In this document: positions 27,618-37,885 of the stretch, in pieces
Layout of the letters: each line of letters begins with the position of its first letter
Numbering within the stretch: position 1 is the stretch's first letter
Assembly: GCA_000620945.1 (NCBI GenBank)
Contig: JHZO01000005.1
Location: 179,783-243,782, forward strand
Direction of reading: 5' to 3'
DNA: 64,000 nt
DNA from: [Clostridium] viride DSM 6836
GTDB lineage: Bacteria; Bacillota; Clostridia; Oscillospirales; Oscillospiraceae
Program-made: the position numbers and the translations under genes
The notes under the pieces: generated by a model
Told to the model about the DNA's origin: nothing
Database searches by the model: none
The model's input: the letters and a program-made list of their open reading frames with translations, nothing else

Positions 27618-28433
27618 GTGCGCTATGTCCGCGATTGCATTACTATGTACTTTGATAAGCAAATTGCGAGGGCTTCGGCCGGGCTGTCCTACTTTTTGCT
27701 GCTGACGGTGTTTCCACTTCTGATTTGCATCAATGCCTTTTTAGGTCTCTTGCACCTAGACTCCATTCAAATCCTCAGCCTCATTGAAAACATCATTCCC
27801 GAGGCCAGTTTGGATACCATCGAGGTGTACCTCTCCTATATTAGTGGCAATCAGTCCGGAGGATTGCTGCTTGCGGGAGTCATTGCCGTATTTACCTCGG
27901 CTTCGGCGGCCTTTCGCACCTTGATGAAAGCACTAGCGGATATCTATGGAGGAAAGCCAATCCGTGGTCTGCGGGGCATCCTCATTAGCATTCTATTTCC
28001 CATTGGCCTCCTTCTGGCCGTCTACCTCTCCATTGGTGTGATTGTCACCGGGGATTGGCTGGCAGCCCTGCTGAGCCAGTACTTTGATGTACGTCACTTC
28101 TTCGGCATCTGGCAAAGCCTTCGTTTCTGGATGCTTTTCTTGGTCTTTTTCCTCTTTGTTCTTATCATGTCACGCTTGGCTGTCCCCAAGGGGACGCCCC
28201 AAACGCCCATTATTCTGGGCAGTGCCGTGTCTGCGGTGGCCTTGGTGGCGGCATCGGCCTTGTTCTCCTGGTTTGTCAGTTTATCCACCCGCTACTCTCT
28301 GGTCTACGGCTCCTTGATGTCCATTGTCGTCATGATGCTTTGGCTCTATCTGTGCGGAAATATTGTTTTGGCGGGCAATGTGATTTCCAGCGTTTGGTAC
28401 CGACGACCCGGGGAAAGGAAGAAAGTAGGGTAA
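27618..28433 (+). CDS. YihY/BrkB-family membrane protein
   Basis: A roughly 271-residue integral membrane protein of the YihY/virulence factor BrkB family, with about six helices and the family pattern ASAGLSYFLLLTVFPLL near the N-terminus and GNIVLAGNVISSVWY near the end. Function is poorly known; the old RNase BN label is not supported. The start is doubtful: GTG 27618 has no ribosome site, whereas GGAAAGGGGAG (27570-27580) lies about 38 nt upstream and the frame stays open to 27552 with plausible coding sequence but no ATG, GTG or TTG. A rare start codon or a small sequence error is possible. Confidence 0.85.
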   Translation: MRYVRDCITMYFDKQIARASAGLSYFLLLTVFPLLICINAFLGLLHLDSIQILSLIENIIPEASLDTIEVYLSYISGNQSGGLLLAGVIAVFTSASAAFRTLMKALADIYGGKPIRGLRGILISILFPIGLLLAVYLSIGVIVTGDWLAALLSQYFDVRHFFGIWQSLRFWMLFLVFFLFVLIMSRLAVPKGTPQTPIILGSAVSAVALVAASALFSWFVSLSTRYSLVYGSLMSIVVMMLWLYLCGNIVLAGNVISSVWYRRPGERKKVG

Positions 28434-28590
28434 GGAAGAAAAAACCGAAGAGAAGCAGGGGGTTCCAGCCATTGAGTTCTTGTATTTTGTTCCTAAATCT
28501 GTTATGCTCAAGAATAATACTCTGCTTGGACAAATTCATTCCGCAATGTCCTGCCCCCTGGTGGGCAAACCTAAAGGAAGGACATGATTT

Positions 28591-30558
28591 ATGAGACCAA
28601 AACGGAAGTTGCCGGAGAAGAGGGGATATCTTGCACTCTTTGCAACCACCTTGCTGTTTGCTGTGGTGACCAGTCTCTTCAACCCTGCGCTTGCTGCGGT
28701 GGAGGCCATCTGTACCGTTGCCCTTTTCTTTACCCTTCGAGCGGCAGAGACCCGGCGAAATCAAGAACTTTTGGACTATATGAAGCATCGCGATCACGCC
28801 ATTGAGAGCGCCTCTCGGGGAACGATTGTGAATGCTGCCATTCCTATGGTGATTTTCCAGCCGGAATCGGAGGAAATCATCTGGACCAACCGCAGCTTTT
28901 TAGAGATGACGGGCAATCCCGACCATCTCTTTGATACCAAACTGTCTGAAACGGTGCCGGAGTTTAACTACCGCTGGCTGACCGATGGCGATACGCAAGC
29001 CCCGGAGCCTGTGTTGGTGCAAGGGGAGCGGTACTTGGTGTACGGGAACCTGATCGATGGGAACCTTGCCATCTGCTACTGGGTGGATATCACCCAGTAT
29101 GCCGATGTAGAGCTGAAGTATCGGAAAAGTCGGCCGGTGGCAGCCGTGCTACTCATCGATAACTACGAAGATTTGATGCGTGGGATTGAGGAGAGTGAGC
29201 GTTCGGTGCTCCTTAGCGAGCTCCACAAGCGAATCAGCCAATGGGCCGATCCCACCAGCGGAATCCTTTGCCGCTTTGACCGGGAGCATTATCTGCTATT
29301 GTTTGAAGAACAGCACCTAGATGCCTTGCAGCGTCAGCGCTTTTCCCTTTTGGAAACCGTGCGTCAAGTCCGGGGGAGCAATGAAATTACGGCCACCCTT
29401 TCGATTGGCATTGCCAAAGACGCTGAAACACTCCGGGCACTCTTTCAGCATGCCACGGCATCCATGGAAATGGCACTGTCCCGTGGGGGGGATCAGGTGG
29501 TTCTGCGGGACAAGGAGCAGTATCACTTCTTTGGAGGAAAAGCCAAGGAGACAGAGCGACGTACCAAGCTGAAAAGCCGTGTGGTGGCCAATGCCCTTGC
29601 CGAACTCTTGGGCTCTGCCTCAAAGGTCATTATCATGGGGCACGTGTTCCCAGACTTGGATGTCTCGGGAGCGGCGGCGGGCCTGGTTGCCATTGCACGA
29701 GGAAGGGACATCCCCTGTTACGTGATTCGAGAGAACGAACCCTGCCCGGCGGACGAAATGTTAGACCGCCTTGCGGAGCTTCCGCAGTATGAGGACGTCT
29801 TTATTACCGTAGAAGAGGCAATGGAGCGTTTGGACGAGCGCACCTTGCTCATTGTGGTGGATACCAACCGTCCGGAACAAGTGCAATCCCTCTCGCTTCT
29901 CAAGGCCGTGGCCCGTGTGATGCTGATTGATCACCATAGAAGGGCAGCGACCTATATTGAAAACCCCATTTTGAGTTTTGAAGATCCCTATGCGTCATCG
30001 GCCAGTGAGCTTTCTGCAGAGCTAATGCAGCACTTGCTTGAGCCGGGAGGACTCCTCCGCCAAGAGGCCGAGGCAGTGCTGGCGGGCATCGTGCTAGACA
30101 CCAAAAACTTTACCTTGCGAACCGGTTCACGCACCTTTGAAGCGGGAGCCTTCCTGCGACGAGCCGGAGCGGATACCACCGAGGTTCGAAAGTTGTTTCA
30201 AACCGACTTAGACGGGGCCATGGCGCGGTACGACATCGTCCGCAGGGCGAAGCTCTATCGTGAGGGAATCGGGATCGCCGTCACGGATACCATGACCAGT
30301 CGCATTACCGCGGCAAAGGCAGCCGATGAGATGATGGGCATTGCCAACATTGCCGCGTCCTTTGTTCTATTTCCCACCGACGAGAAAACCGTGATGCTCT
30401 CAGCGCGCTCCATTGGGGACGTGAATGTGCAAATCATTTTAGAGCAGCTTGGTGGGGGAGGCAATGCAGCAGCAGCGGGCGCTCAATTGAAGGGAGTTAG
30501 CCTCGAGGAGGCAGAAGCTCGCCTTCATGCAGCGATTGACGCATATTTTGAAGAGTAA
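28591..30558 (+). CDS. gdpP: Cyclic-di-AMP phosphodiesterase GdpP (YybT)
   Basis: GdpP degrades c-di-AMP, a second messenger for osmotic and cell-wall balance. Two N-terminal membrane helices (about 12-50), a PAS-like region (about 75-175), a degenerate GGDEF domain (about 180-310; no GGDEF signature) and the DHH/DHHA1 phosphodiesterase (about 330-655). Catalytic DHH elements are visible: GHVFPDLDVSG, VVDTNRP, LIDHHRRA, and the terminal GGGGNAAAAG substrate loop. Length 655 aa fits. It is followed by rplI and dnaB, the usual Firmicute order. Confidence 0.96.
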   Translation: MRPKRKLPEKRGYLALFATTLLFAVVTSLFNPALAAVEAICTVALFFTLRAAETRRNQELLDYMKHRDHAIESASRGTIVNAAIPMVIFQPESEEIIWTNRSFLEMTGNPDHLFDTKLSETVPEFNYRWLTDGDTQAPEPVLVQGERYLVYGNLIDGNLAICYWVDITQYADVELKYRKSRPVAAVLLIDNYEDLMRGIEESERSVLLSELHKRISQWADPTSGILCRFDREHYLLLFEEQHLDALQRQRFSLLETVRQVRGSNEITATLSIGIAKDAETLRALFQHATASMEMALSRGGDQVVLRDKEQYHFFGGKAKETERRTKLKSRVVANALAELLGSASKVIIMGHVFPDLDVSGAAAGLVAIARGRDIPCYVIRENEPCPADEMLDRLAELPQYEDVFITVEEAMERLDERTLLIVVDTNRPEQVQSLSLLKAVARVMLIDHHRRAATYIENPILSFEDPYASSASELSAELMQHLLEPGGLLRQEAEAVLAGIVLDTKNFTLRTGSRTFEAGAFLRRAGADTTEVRKLFQTDLDGAMARYDIVRRAKLYREGIGIAVTDTMTSRITAAKAADEMMGIANIAASFVLFPTDEKTVMLSARSIGDVNVQIILEQLGGGGNAAAAGAQLKGVSLEEAEARLHAAIDAYFEE

Positions 30559-30591
30559 TCCCCGCAGTTCAAAGAAAGAGAGGCAAATGCA

Positions 30592-31041
30592 ATGAAAGTA
30601 ATTTTACAACAAGATGTAAAGGGCCACGGAAAGCGTGGACAGATGGTAGAGGTTTCGGACGGCTATGCCCGCAACTTCCTCCTGCCTAAGAAGCTTGCCG
30701 TTGCCGCCAATGCCGATAACATGAATAAAATGGTCATGCAGGACAAGGCAAAGAAGGCGCAGATGGAGCAGGAAAAGGCCGAGGCAGAAGCAATATCCGC
30801 AAAGCTTCGCGAGTGCATCGTGAAGATTCCTGCCAAGGCAGGACAGGGCGGCCGCTTGTTTGGGGCAGTCACATCCAAGGAAATTTCCGAAGCGCTGGAG
30901 AAACAGCATGGACTGATGGTTGCCAAAGCCAAGATTGTGCAGGATGAGCCGATTAAGAGCTTTGGAACCTATGAGCTTCGTTGTAAGCTCGGTCATGAGG
31001 TCAGCGGCACCATTACCGTGGTGATTACGGAAGAAAAATGA
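30592..31041 (+). CDS. rplI: Large ribosomal subunit protein bL9
   Basis: bL9, 149 aa. The N-terminal RNA-binding domain has KGHGKRGQMVEVSDGYARNFLLPKK-type sequence (residues about 10-34), a long connecting helix follows (about 40-75), and the C-terminal domain includes GRLFGAVTSKEIS. Encoded between gdpP and dnaB, as in Bacillus. Confidence 0.97.
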   Translation: MKVILQQDVKGHGKRGQMVEVSDGYARNFLLPKKLAVAANADNMNKMVMQDKAKKAQMEQEKAEAEAISAKLRECIVKIPAKAGQGGRLFGAVTSKEISEALEKQHGLMVAKAKIVQDEPIKSFGTYELRCKLGHEVSGTITVVITEEK

Positions 31042-31061
31042 TAAACGGCAGGTGAATGGGA

Positions 31062-32414
31062 ATGAACGAGGAGCTCTTATTGCGGCAAATGCCGCACAGT
31101 GTGGAAGCAGAGCAGTCTGTGCTTGGCGCTATGCTGATTGACTCTCGCTGCATTCCCTCTGTCATTGAAGAGCTTCGCGGAGATGATTTTTACCTGGACG
31201 TCAACCGGAATATCTATGAAACCATCTATGGCATGTTTAACTTTTCCATGACCATTGATCCGGTGACTGTGCTGGAGCAAATGCGAAGAAACGGAGTGTA
31301 TGAGGAAAACCGTTCCAGAGCCTACATGCTTCAGCTGATGGATATCACGCCCACCGCAGCCAATGTCATGGAATACGTGGCCATTGTCCGGGACAAATCA
31401 CTGCTTCGTCGTATTGCGGAAACCGCGGGTGAACTCACCGTACTCATTCAGCAGGGAACGGATTCGGCGCATGCCGTGTTGGAGGTTGCCGAGCAGAAAA
31501 TTTATGCCATCCGACAAGGGAGAAATCCCAAGGGATTGGAGCACATTTCCTCGGTTCTTGTGAAGGTGTTTGACCAGCTGAACCTGTTGGCGGCCAGCGA
31601 TTCCGAGATTCCGGGTCTTGCCACCGGCCTTCATGATTTGGATATGGCTCTCACGGGACTCAATCCCTCCGAGCTAGTCCTCTTGGCGGCCCGACCTGGC
31701 ATGGGTAAAACCTCCTTTGCCTTGAATGTTCTGCTGCATGCCGGCAAGTATTCCGGCAAGACCGTGGTCTTTTTCTCTCTGGAAATGAGCCGGGAGCAGC
31801 TGGCCTCTCGCCTGATTGCCAGCGAAGCCTTTGTAGATGGAAAGCGTTTGGTGACGGGAAAACTCACCGACGACGATTGGGATAAGGTCAGCCTTGCGGC
31901 GGCCTCTCTCAACAAAACCAACATTTTAATCGATGACAACCCAACGCTCTCGGTGGCGGATATGAACGCAAAGTGCCGCAGAGTGGATAACTTGGGTCTT
32001 GTCATTATTGACTACCTGCAGCTCATGCAAGCAGCGGGGGGAAAGAGCAATGGGGGAGAAAACCGCCAGCAAGTGGTGGCGGACATCAGCCGAGCCTTGA
32101 AGATTATGTCCAAAGAGCTCAATGTGCCGGTGCTTTGCCTGTCCCAGCTATCTCGTGCCAATGAAGCCCGCGCCGACAAGCGTCCCATGCTGTCGGATCT
32201 GCGCGAATCCGGTGCAATCGAACAGGACGCTGACGTGGTCATGTTCCTGTATCGAGAGGATTATTATAATAAAGAGAGTGAAAACCACAACATAGCGGAA
32301 TGTATTATCGCCAAGAATCGTCGCGGCGAGACTGGCACCGTTCAGCTTCAGTGGCTTCCGGAATTTACTGCATTTTCTTCCTTAGAACGGAGGCATGGCG
32401 ATGATGAATACTGA
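31062..32414 (+). CDS. dnaB: Replicative DNA helicase DnaB/DnaC
   Basis: Hexameric replicative helicase (called DnaC in Bacillus). The N-terminal domain begins at LRQMPHSVEAEQSVLGAML. The RecA-like C-terminal domain has Walker A ARPGMGKTSFALN, FFSLEMS, Walker B LVIIDYLQLM, and SDLRESGAIEQDADVV. No intein is present. The start ATG 31062 is 7 nt after AGGTG; ATG 31056 is an in-frame alternative. Its end overlaps tilS by 14 nt. Confidence 0.97.
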   Translation: MNEELLLRQMPHSVEAEQSVLGAMLIDSRCIPSVIEELRGDDFYLDVNRNIYETIYGMFNFSMTIDPVTVLEQMRRNGVYEENRSRAYMLQLMDITPTAANVMEYVAIVRDKSLLRRIAETAGELTVLIQQGTDSAHAVLEVAEQKIYAIRQGRNPKGLEHISSVLVKVFDQLNLLAASDSEIPGLATGLHDLDMALTGLNPSELVLLAARPGMGKTSFALNVLLHAGKYSGKTVVFFSLEMSREQLASRLIASEAFVDGKRLVTGKLTDDDWDKVSLAAASLNKTNILIDDNPTLSVADMNAKCRRVDNLGLVIIDYLQLMQAAGGKSNGGENRQQVVADISRALKIMSKELNVPVLCLSQLSRANEARADKRPMLSDLRESGAIEQDADVVMFLYREDYYNKESENHNIAECIIAKNRRGETGTVQLQWLPEFTAFSSLERRHGDDEY

Positions 32415-33798
32415 ATTTTTGGCACCCATTCGAGCCCTTTGCGTGGAATATGGGATGCTACAACGGGAAAAACTAGTACTGCTGGCTTTGTCCGGCGGAC
32501 GGGATTCCATGGCCCTTCTGTCTGCCCTCATGCAGCTGCGAAAAATCTTTGGCTTTTCTTTGTGTGCTGCCCACTTTAACCATAAGCTCCGGGGAGAGGA
32601 ATCCCAGCGGGACGCTGCCTTTGTGAAAGAATACTGTGACACGCATCACATCCCCATCTATCTTGGGGAAGGGGACGTTCGTGCCGAAGCATTGCGTACC
32701 CAGCGGGGAATCGAGGAGACGGCAAGAAACCTGCGCTATGCCTTTTTGGAGGATGTGGCTGCCCAATGCGGGGCACATCAGATTGCCACAGCACATCACG
32801 CAGACGACAATCTGGAAACGCTGCTTCTTCACCTGGTGCGTGGCTCTGGACTTCGAGGATTGACCGGGATTCCACCGGTGCGGGGTAACCTCATTCGGCC
32901 GCTGTTAACAACACCCCGCGCGGCCATTGACCTTTATGTAAAGGAAAACGGCATTCCCTTTGTGGAAGATTCCTCGAATCAGGATTCCTCCCTGGCCCGA
33001 AATCGCTTGCGGCAAGCGGTGATTCCGGTCTTACAAGAATTGAATCCAAACCTACCACAACTATCTGCCACCGCCATGCGCACCCTGCGTCAGGACGAAG
33101 CTTACTTGGAAGCCCAAGCGGCGACCCTGTTTCGAAAGGCGAAGCGTGCTGAGGATGGCTTGGTGATTGAGGTTTCGGTGCTATCGAGTGCGCCCCGTGC
33201 CTTAGGGTCACGTGTGGTGCGACGGATGCTGGAAGAAATTGAGGCACCCATGCCCTCTTGGGTACACTTAAATGGCATTTTAGCCATTGCCAGTGGATCC
33301 GATCCTGCCGCTTCCCTTCATCTACCCGGAGGGGTGTTGGTACAGCGCGTGTATGGAGACCTTCTCATTGCCTGGGACTTTGCCAATGAACCGCTACCCC
33401 CTTTGGAGCCGGTGGTGGTGGCCCGTGAGGGTGAGACCATTTATGGTACTTGGAAGCTTTTCTGCCGCAGTGTCATCGCTCCTAGCGAGTTGCAGCAGGA
33501 TGGAATGCATGCGTATCTGTCCCTTGCCAAACTGGGGACACCGTGTTACCTGCGGGCGAGACAAACGGGAGATGAACTGGCGCTTTCTGGACGCCGCAAA
33601 AAGAGCCTCAAGAAACTGATGATCGAAGAGAAAATCCCCAGGCGATTGCGAGAACGAATTCCGGTGCTAGCCGATGATAATGGCCTCCTTGCGGTGGCCG
33701 GCTTGGGTGCAAACCGGAGCCTTCTGGCAAAGCCTGGAGAAGAGAGTATAGAAATTACATGGATTCCGAGAGAGACAGGAAATGGAAAGGAAACGTAA
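32401..33798 (+). CDS. tilS: tRNA(Ile)-lysidine synthetase
   Basis: TilS converts C34 of tRNA-Ile(CAU) to lysidine, an essential decoding step for AUA. The PP-loop ATP site is LALSGGRDSMAL (about residue 25), followed by AAHFNHKLRGEES and ATAHHADDNLET. The C-terminal TilS domains include SGRRKKSLKKLMIEEKIPRRLR. 465 aa from ATG 32401, with GGAGG 7 nt upstream; ATG 32395 is only one base from the GGAGG. Overlaps dnaB. Confidence 0.95.
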   Translation: MMNTEFLAPIRALCVEYGMLQREKLVLLALSGGRDSMALLSALMQLRKIFGFSLCAAHFNHKLRGEESQRDAAFVKEYCDTHHIPIYLGEGDVRAEALRTQRGIEETARNLRYAFLEDVAAQCGAHQIATAHHADDNLETLLLHLVRGSGLRGLTGIPPVRGNLIRPLLTTPRAAIDLYVKENGIPFVEDSSNQDSSLARNRLRQAVIPVLQELNPNLPQLSATAMRTLRQDEAYLEAQAATLFRKAKRAEDGLVIEVSVLSSAPRALGSRVVRRMLEEIEAPMPSWVHLNGILAIASGSDPAASLHLPGGVLVQRVYGDLLIAWDFANEPLPPLEPVVVAREGETIYGTWKLFCRSVIAPSELQQDGMHAYLSLAKLGTPCYLRARQTGDELALSGRRKKSLKKLMIEEKIPRRLRERIPVLADDNGLLAVAGLGANRSLLAKPGEESIEITWIPRETGNGKET

Positions 33799-33801
33799 AC
33801 A

Positions 33802-34341
33802 ATGCAGAAGGATATGGAACAAATTTTATTTTCCGAACAGGAAATCAAAGACTGCGTCAGCCGCTTAGCGGGAGAAATTAATCGAGATTATGCGGGGAAG
33901 GAACCGCTTGTGGTTGGCATTCTGCAGGGATCCTTTGTGTTTTTGGCAGATTTGGTGCGCCAGATTACCCTTCCCATCCGTGTGGAGTTTATGTCGGTGT
34001 CTTCTTACGGTTCCGGCACCGAGAGTTCCGGCTCCCTTAACATTCGTCTGGATCTTGCCGAGGATATTGCCGGCCGTGATGTCATTTTGGTGGAGGATAT
34101 CTTAGACAGTGGAAATACCTTAAGCCGCCTGATTCCCAGCTTGCAAGAGCGTGGCCCGGCCTCGCTAAAGCTTTGCGTTCTGCTGGATAAACCCGATCGC
34201 CGTGTGAAAGAGGTTTCCGTCGATTATCTGGGCTACTCAATTCCGGATGCTTTTGTCGTAGGCTATGGACTGGACTACGATCAGAAATATCGCAACCTAC
34301 CCTATGTGGGTATTTTAAAACCGGAGGTTTATTCCAAGTAA
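33802..34341 (+). CDS. hpt: Hypoxanthine phosphoribosyltransferase
   Basis: Purine salvage enzyme making IMP or GMP from hypoxanthine or guanine with PRPP. The PRPP motif [14 protein letters not shown] is at about residues 93-106; [16 protein letters not shown] and [18 protein letters not shown] complete the active site. 179 aa. It lies in the conserved tilS-hpt-ftsH order. It could re-use hypoxanthine released by the phosphorylase at 60260. Confidence 0.96.
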   Translation: MQKDMEQILFSEQEIKDCVSRLAGEINRDYAGKEPLVVGILQGSFVFLADLVRQITLPIRVEFMSVSSYGSGTESSGSLNIRLDLAEDIAGRDVILVEDILDSGNTLSRLIPSLQERGPASLKLCVLLDKPDRRVKEVSVDYLGYSIPDAFVVGYGLDYDQKYRNLPYVGILKPEVYSK

Positions 34342-34381
34342 CTTTCCTGGCATTTTAACAGAGAAAGGGCGTGTTTCCTTC

Positions 34382-36241
34382 TTGAAAAAACGATTTTTTC
34401 GCGATTTTTTATACGTTATGGTCGTTCTCTTCGTTCTCTTTGGCGTGATTTCCTACCTGCGTCAGTTGAACCAAGCGCCACCCATGGTCTACAGCGACAT
34501 TCGCAACATGCTGGTGAAGGAGCAGGTGCAGCGAGTGAAGGCGGACGAAAATTCGGTGACCCTGGAGTTAAAGCCCCCGAATACATATTACGGAGCCAAG
34601 ACGGTGACCCTTCCGATTTATGACTTTGCTCTGTTCTATGAAGACTTTAATGATCTCATCATCGACCAATTCAACGAAGGGATCATCCTTAGCTATGATT
34701 ACCCGGAGGGGGCGACGAGCTCGTGGATGAGCACCATCTTTGTGGTGCTTGCCGTCCTGTTTCTTCTGTTCCTATTTTGGTATATTTTAACCCTTCGACA
34801 AATGAAAAACGGAGGGGGTGCCTTGGGCGGGCGGGGCGGTGCTCCGCAATTTGGCAAGGCCAGAACCAAAACTTTGGTCGAGACCGGGAAAACCGTCACC
34901 TTTCAAGACGTGGCCGGTGCCGACGAGGAAAAAGAAGAGCTGAGGGAAATCGTGGAGTTCCTGCGCGATCCGGAGCAGTTCATCCGTCTTGGTGCCCGCA
35001 TTCCTAAGGGCGTGTTGCTGGTGGGCCCTCCTGGTACCGGTAAGACCTTGCTTGCCAAGGCCGTAGCCGGAGAGGCGGGCGTGAACTTCCTCTCCATTTC
35101 CGGCTCGGATTTCGTGGAACTTTACGTCGGCGTGGGTGCATCCCGCGTGCGAGATCTCTTTGAACAGGCAAAAAAGACCTACCCGGCCATTGTGTTTATT
35201 GATGAAATTGATGCCGTGGGACGGCAGCGCGGTGCCGGTCTTGGCGGTGGGCACGATGAACGAGAGCAGACACTGAACCAGCTTCTGGTCGAGATGGATG
35301 GCTTTGCGGTCAACGAGGGCGTCATTGTCATGGCAGCCACCAACCGTGCCGATATCTTAGATCCAGCGCTGCTGCGTCCCGGTCGCTTTGACCGCCAGAT
35401 TTACGTGGGTCTTCCGGATATTAAGGGACGAGAGGATATTCTGCGCATCTACGCTAAGAACAAACCCCTCTCCGATGATGTAAACCTTCCGGATGTGGCA
35501 AAGGCAAGCAGTGGATTTACCGGAGCAGATCTGGAAAACCTTATGAACGAGGCCGCCCTTCTTGCCGCACGTCAGAAAAAGCCTTGCATTCATATGCAGG
35601 ACATTGAAGATGCCATGTTGAAGGTCATCGCAGGCCCCGAAAAGCGGAGCCGTGTGGTACCGGAACACGCCAGACGCTTAACCGCCTATCACGAAGCAGG
35701 GCATGCCATTGTCATGCATGAACTGGAAACCCAAGACCCCGTTCATCAAATCACCATCATTCCCCGCGGTTCTGCCGGAGGCATGACCATTTCCCTGCCC
35801 CAGGAGGATCGCCCCTATCGCTCGAAGCGAGAACTCTTAGAGCGCATCTGCTCTCTCTTGGGCGGTCGTGTGGCGGAGGAACAGGTCTTGGGCGACAGTT
35901 CGACCGGAGCCTCCAGTGACCTGCAACGAGCCACCACCATCGCGCGCTCTATGGTGACAAAATACGGCATGAGCGATCGTTTGGGCACGGTGGTCTTTGA
36001 CGATGAGCATGAGGTCTTTATCGGCCGTTCCATGTCCCAGGGAAGAGCCTATTCCGAGGAAGTGGCTGGGATCATTGACGAAGAGGTCCGGCGGATTATG
36101 GATGCGGCCTATGAGCACTGCCGTAACATCCTTGCAAACCGTCGGGATCGTCTGGAGCTGGTGGCACAGTACCTGCTCGAGCATGAGACCATGTCGGCCG
36201 AAACCTTTCAGCAGGTTTGTGCCGAAGGCATGGCAGACTAA
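34382..36241 (+). CDS. ftsH: ATP-dependent zinc metalloprotease FtsH
   Basis: Membrane-bound AAA+ protease for quality control. Two membrane helices (about 9-25 and 118-138) flank an extracytoplasmic segment. The AAA domain shows [29 protein letters not shown] and the second region of homology [18 protein letters not shown]; the zinc site is HEAGH (about residue 439). 619 aa. The start is TTG 34382, since no in-frame ATG or GTG precedes it; AGAAAGGG lies about 12 nt upstream. Preceded by tilS and hpt. Confidence 0.96.
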   Translation: MKKRFFRDFLYVMVVLFVLFGVISYLRQLNQAPPMVYSDIRNMLVKEQVQRVKADENSVTLELKPPNTYYGAKTVTLPIYDFALFYEDFNDLIIDQFNEGIILSYDYPEGATSSWMSTIFVVLAVLFLLFLFWYILTLRQMKNGGGALGGRGGAPQFGKARTKTLVETGKTVTFQDVAGADEEKEELREIVEFLRDPEQFIRLGARIPKGVLLVGPPGTGKTLLAKAVAGEAGVNFLSISGSDFVELYVGVGASRVRDLFEQAKKTYPAIVFIDEIDAVGRQRGAGLGGGHDEREQTLNQLLVEMDGFAVNEGVIVMAATNRADILDPALLRPGRFDRQIYVGLPDIKGREDILRIYAKNKPLSDDVNLPDVAKASSGFTGADLENLMNEAALLAARQKKPCIHMQDIEDAMLKVIAGPEKRSRVVPEHARRLTAYHEAGHAIVMHELETQDPVHQITIIPRGSAGGMTISLPQEDRPYRSKRELLERICSLLGGRVAEEQVLGDSSTGASSDLQRATTIARSMVTKYGMSDRLGTVVFDDEHEVFIGRSMSQGRAYSEEVAGIIDEEVRRIMDAAYEHCRNILANRRDRLELVAQYLLEHETMSAETFQQVCAEGMAD

Positions 36242-36254
36242 TTCCAAACCTTAA

Positions 36255-36333
36255 CAGGGGGCGTGCAGAGCGGCTCCGCCAGGCGGCCTTGGTCGCGATT
36301 ATGGCGGATGCCCCTGTACGCCCCTGCTTTTTT
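36255..36333 (+). terminator. Putative terminator between ftsH and glpK
   Basis: CAGGGG-CGT (36255-36264) pairs with ACGCCCCTG (36318-36326) over a long structured loop, followed by CTTTTTTT. The long loop makes this less certain than the other terminators. Confidence 0.5.
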
Positions 36334-36352
36334 AGAGACAGGAGGAAGGGAC

Positions 36353-37840
36353 ATGGCATATCTCTTAGCCTTGGATCAGGGCACCACCAGCTCAAGGGCT
36401 ATCCTATTTGATCCCACGCAAACGATCGTGGGGACAGCCCAGAAAGAGTTCACCCAGCACTATCCCCAGGAAGGGTGGGTGGAGCACGACCCTATGGAGA
36501 TTTGGTCCAGCCAATTTGGCGTCATGATGGAGGTACTGGCAAAAACCGGCGTATCACCCGCAGACATCGCCGCCATCGGGATCACCAACCAACGAGAGAC
36601 CACCATCCTTTGGGATAAGGAAAGCGGTAAGCCCATTCACCCCGCGATTGTATGGCAGTGCCGCCGCACCGCAACCCTGGTGGATCAACTGGTGGCAGAG
36701 GGGCTGGAGGAACACATTCGGGAAACCACCGGTCTTGTGCCGGATGCCTACTTTTCGGCAACCAAGATCCGGTGGATCTTAGATGCTGTCCCCGGGGCAC
36801 AGGAAAGGGCGGAACGAGGGGAGTTACTCTTTGGCACCGTCGATACTTGGCTGCTGTGGAAGCTGACCGGCGGAGCCGTACACGCAACCGACTTCACCAA
36901 CGCATCGCGCACCATGCTGTTTGACATTCACAGGCGTTGTTGGGACGAAACGCTCTGCAAGGCCTTGAATATTCCGCTTGCCATGCTGCCGCAAGTTATG
37001 GACTCGTCTACCATTTTCGGCTATGCCGATGTGCAGGGAGTCAAGATTCCCATTGGAAGCCTGGTGGGGGATCAGCAGGCGGCCCTCTTTGGACAAGTGT
37101 GCGTGCAGCCTGGGGAGGCCAAAAACACCTATGGAACGGGTTGCTTCCTACTGATGAATACCGGAGAGGAGGCAGTCCGAAGCCGAAATGGCCTGTTGAC
37201 CACCATTGCTGCTTCCTTTGGCGGTAAGGTACAGTATGCCTTGGAAGGCTCGGTCTTTGTGGGTGGAGCCGTCATTCAGTGGTTGCGCGACGAGCTAGGT
37301 CTCCTGACCCACAGCCATGACGCAGAGGCCCTGGCAAAGACGGTGCCGGACACGGGTGGGGTCTATCTGGTTCCGGCCTTTACCGGCCTGGGAGCGCCCT
37401 ACTGGGATATGTACGCAAGAGGTTGCATGGTTGGCTTGACCCGAGGAACCACCCGGGCACATCTGGTTCGAGCAGCCCAGGAATCCATTGCCTATCAGGT
37501 ATCTGACCTGGTTTCCGCCATGGAGCGGGACAGTGGAATCGCCTTGGAGACCCTTCGCGCGGATGGTGGTGCTAGCCGAGATGCCTTCCTCCTTCAGTTT
37601 CAGTCGGATATCATTGGCCGACCGGTGGAGCGTCCCAGCATTCGCGAAACCACGGCCTTAGGCGCCGCCTACTTGGCCGGTCTAGCGGTGGGAATCTGGA
37701 AGGACGCCGATGAGATTCGCGCCTTGCGCCAGTCCGATGCCACCTTTGTCCCCACCATGCAAGCGGAACAGCGTGACGAGCTCTTGGCCCATTGGCATCG
37801 CGCCGTGGAGCATGCTCGTGGGTGGGCCAAGCCCGAATAA
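36353..37840 (+). CDS. glpK: Glycerol kinase
   Basis: Phosphorylates glycerol to sn-glycerol 3-phosphate. FGGY-family motifs: [13 protein letters not shown] at the N-terminus, [30 protein letters not shown] and the C-terminal [17 protein letters not shown] with [11 protein letters not shown]. 495 aa, standard. The start ATG 36353 follows GGAGG by 7 nt; the frame is open upstream but lacks a ribosome site. No glycerol facilitator or glpD gene is adjacent. Confidence 0.97.
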   Translation: MAYLLALDQGTTSSRAILFDPTQTIVGTAQKEFTQHYPQEGWVEHDPMEIWSSQFGVMMEVLAKTGVSPADIAAIGITNQRETTILWDKESGKPIHPAIVWQCRRTATLVDQLVAEGLEEHIRETTGLVPDAYFSATKIRWILDAVPGAQERAERGELLFGTVDTWLLWKLTGGAVHATDFTNASRTMLFDIHRRCWDETLCKALNIPLAMLPQVMDSSTIFGYADVQGVKIPIGSLVGDQQAALFGQVCVQPGEAKNTYGTGCFLLMNTGEEAVRSRNGLLTTIAASFGGKVQYALEGSVFVGGAVIQWLRDELGLLTHSHDAEALAKTVPDTGGVYLVPAFTGLGAPYWDMYARGCMVGLTRGTTRAHLVRAAQESIAYQVSDLVSAMERDSGIALETLRADGGASRDAFLLQFQSDIIGRPVERPSIRETTALGAAYLAGLAVGIWKDADEIRALRQSDATFVPTMQAEQRDELLAHWHRAVEHARGWAKPE

Positions 37841-37841
37841 A

Positions 37842-37878
37842 AAACGCCCTGAATGGAGTGACTCCATTCAGGGCGTTT
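37842..37878. terminator. Bidirectional terminator between glpK and the ABC operon
   Basis: An 18-bp perfect inverted repeat (AAACGCCCTGAATGGAGT and complement) between two convergent genes, with A-run on the left and GTTT on the right. Confidence 0.88.
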
Positions 37879-37885
37879 GAACTTG

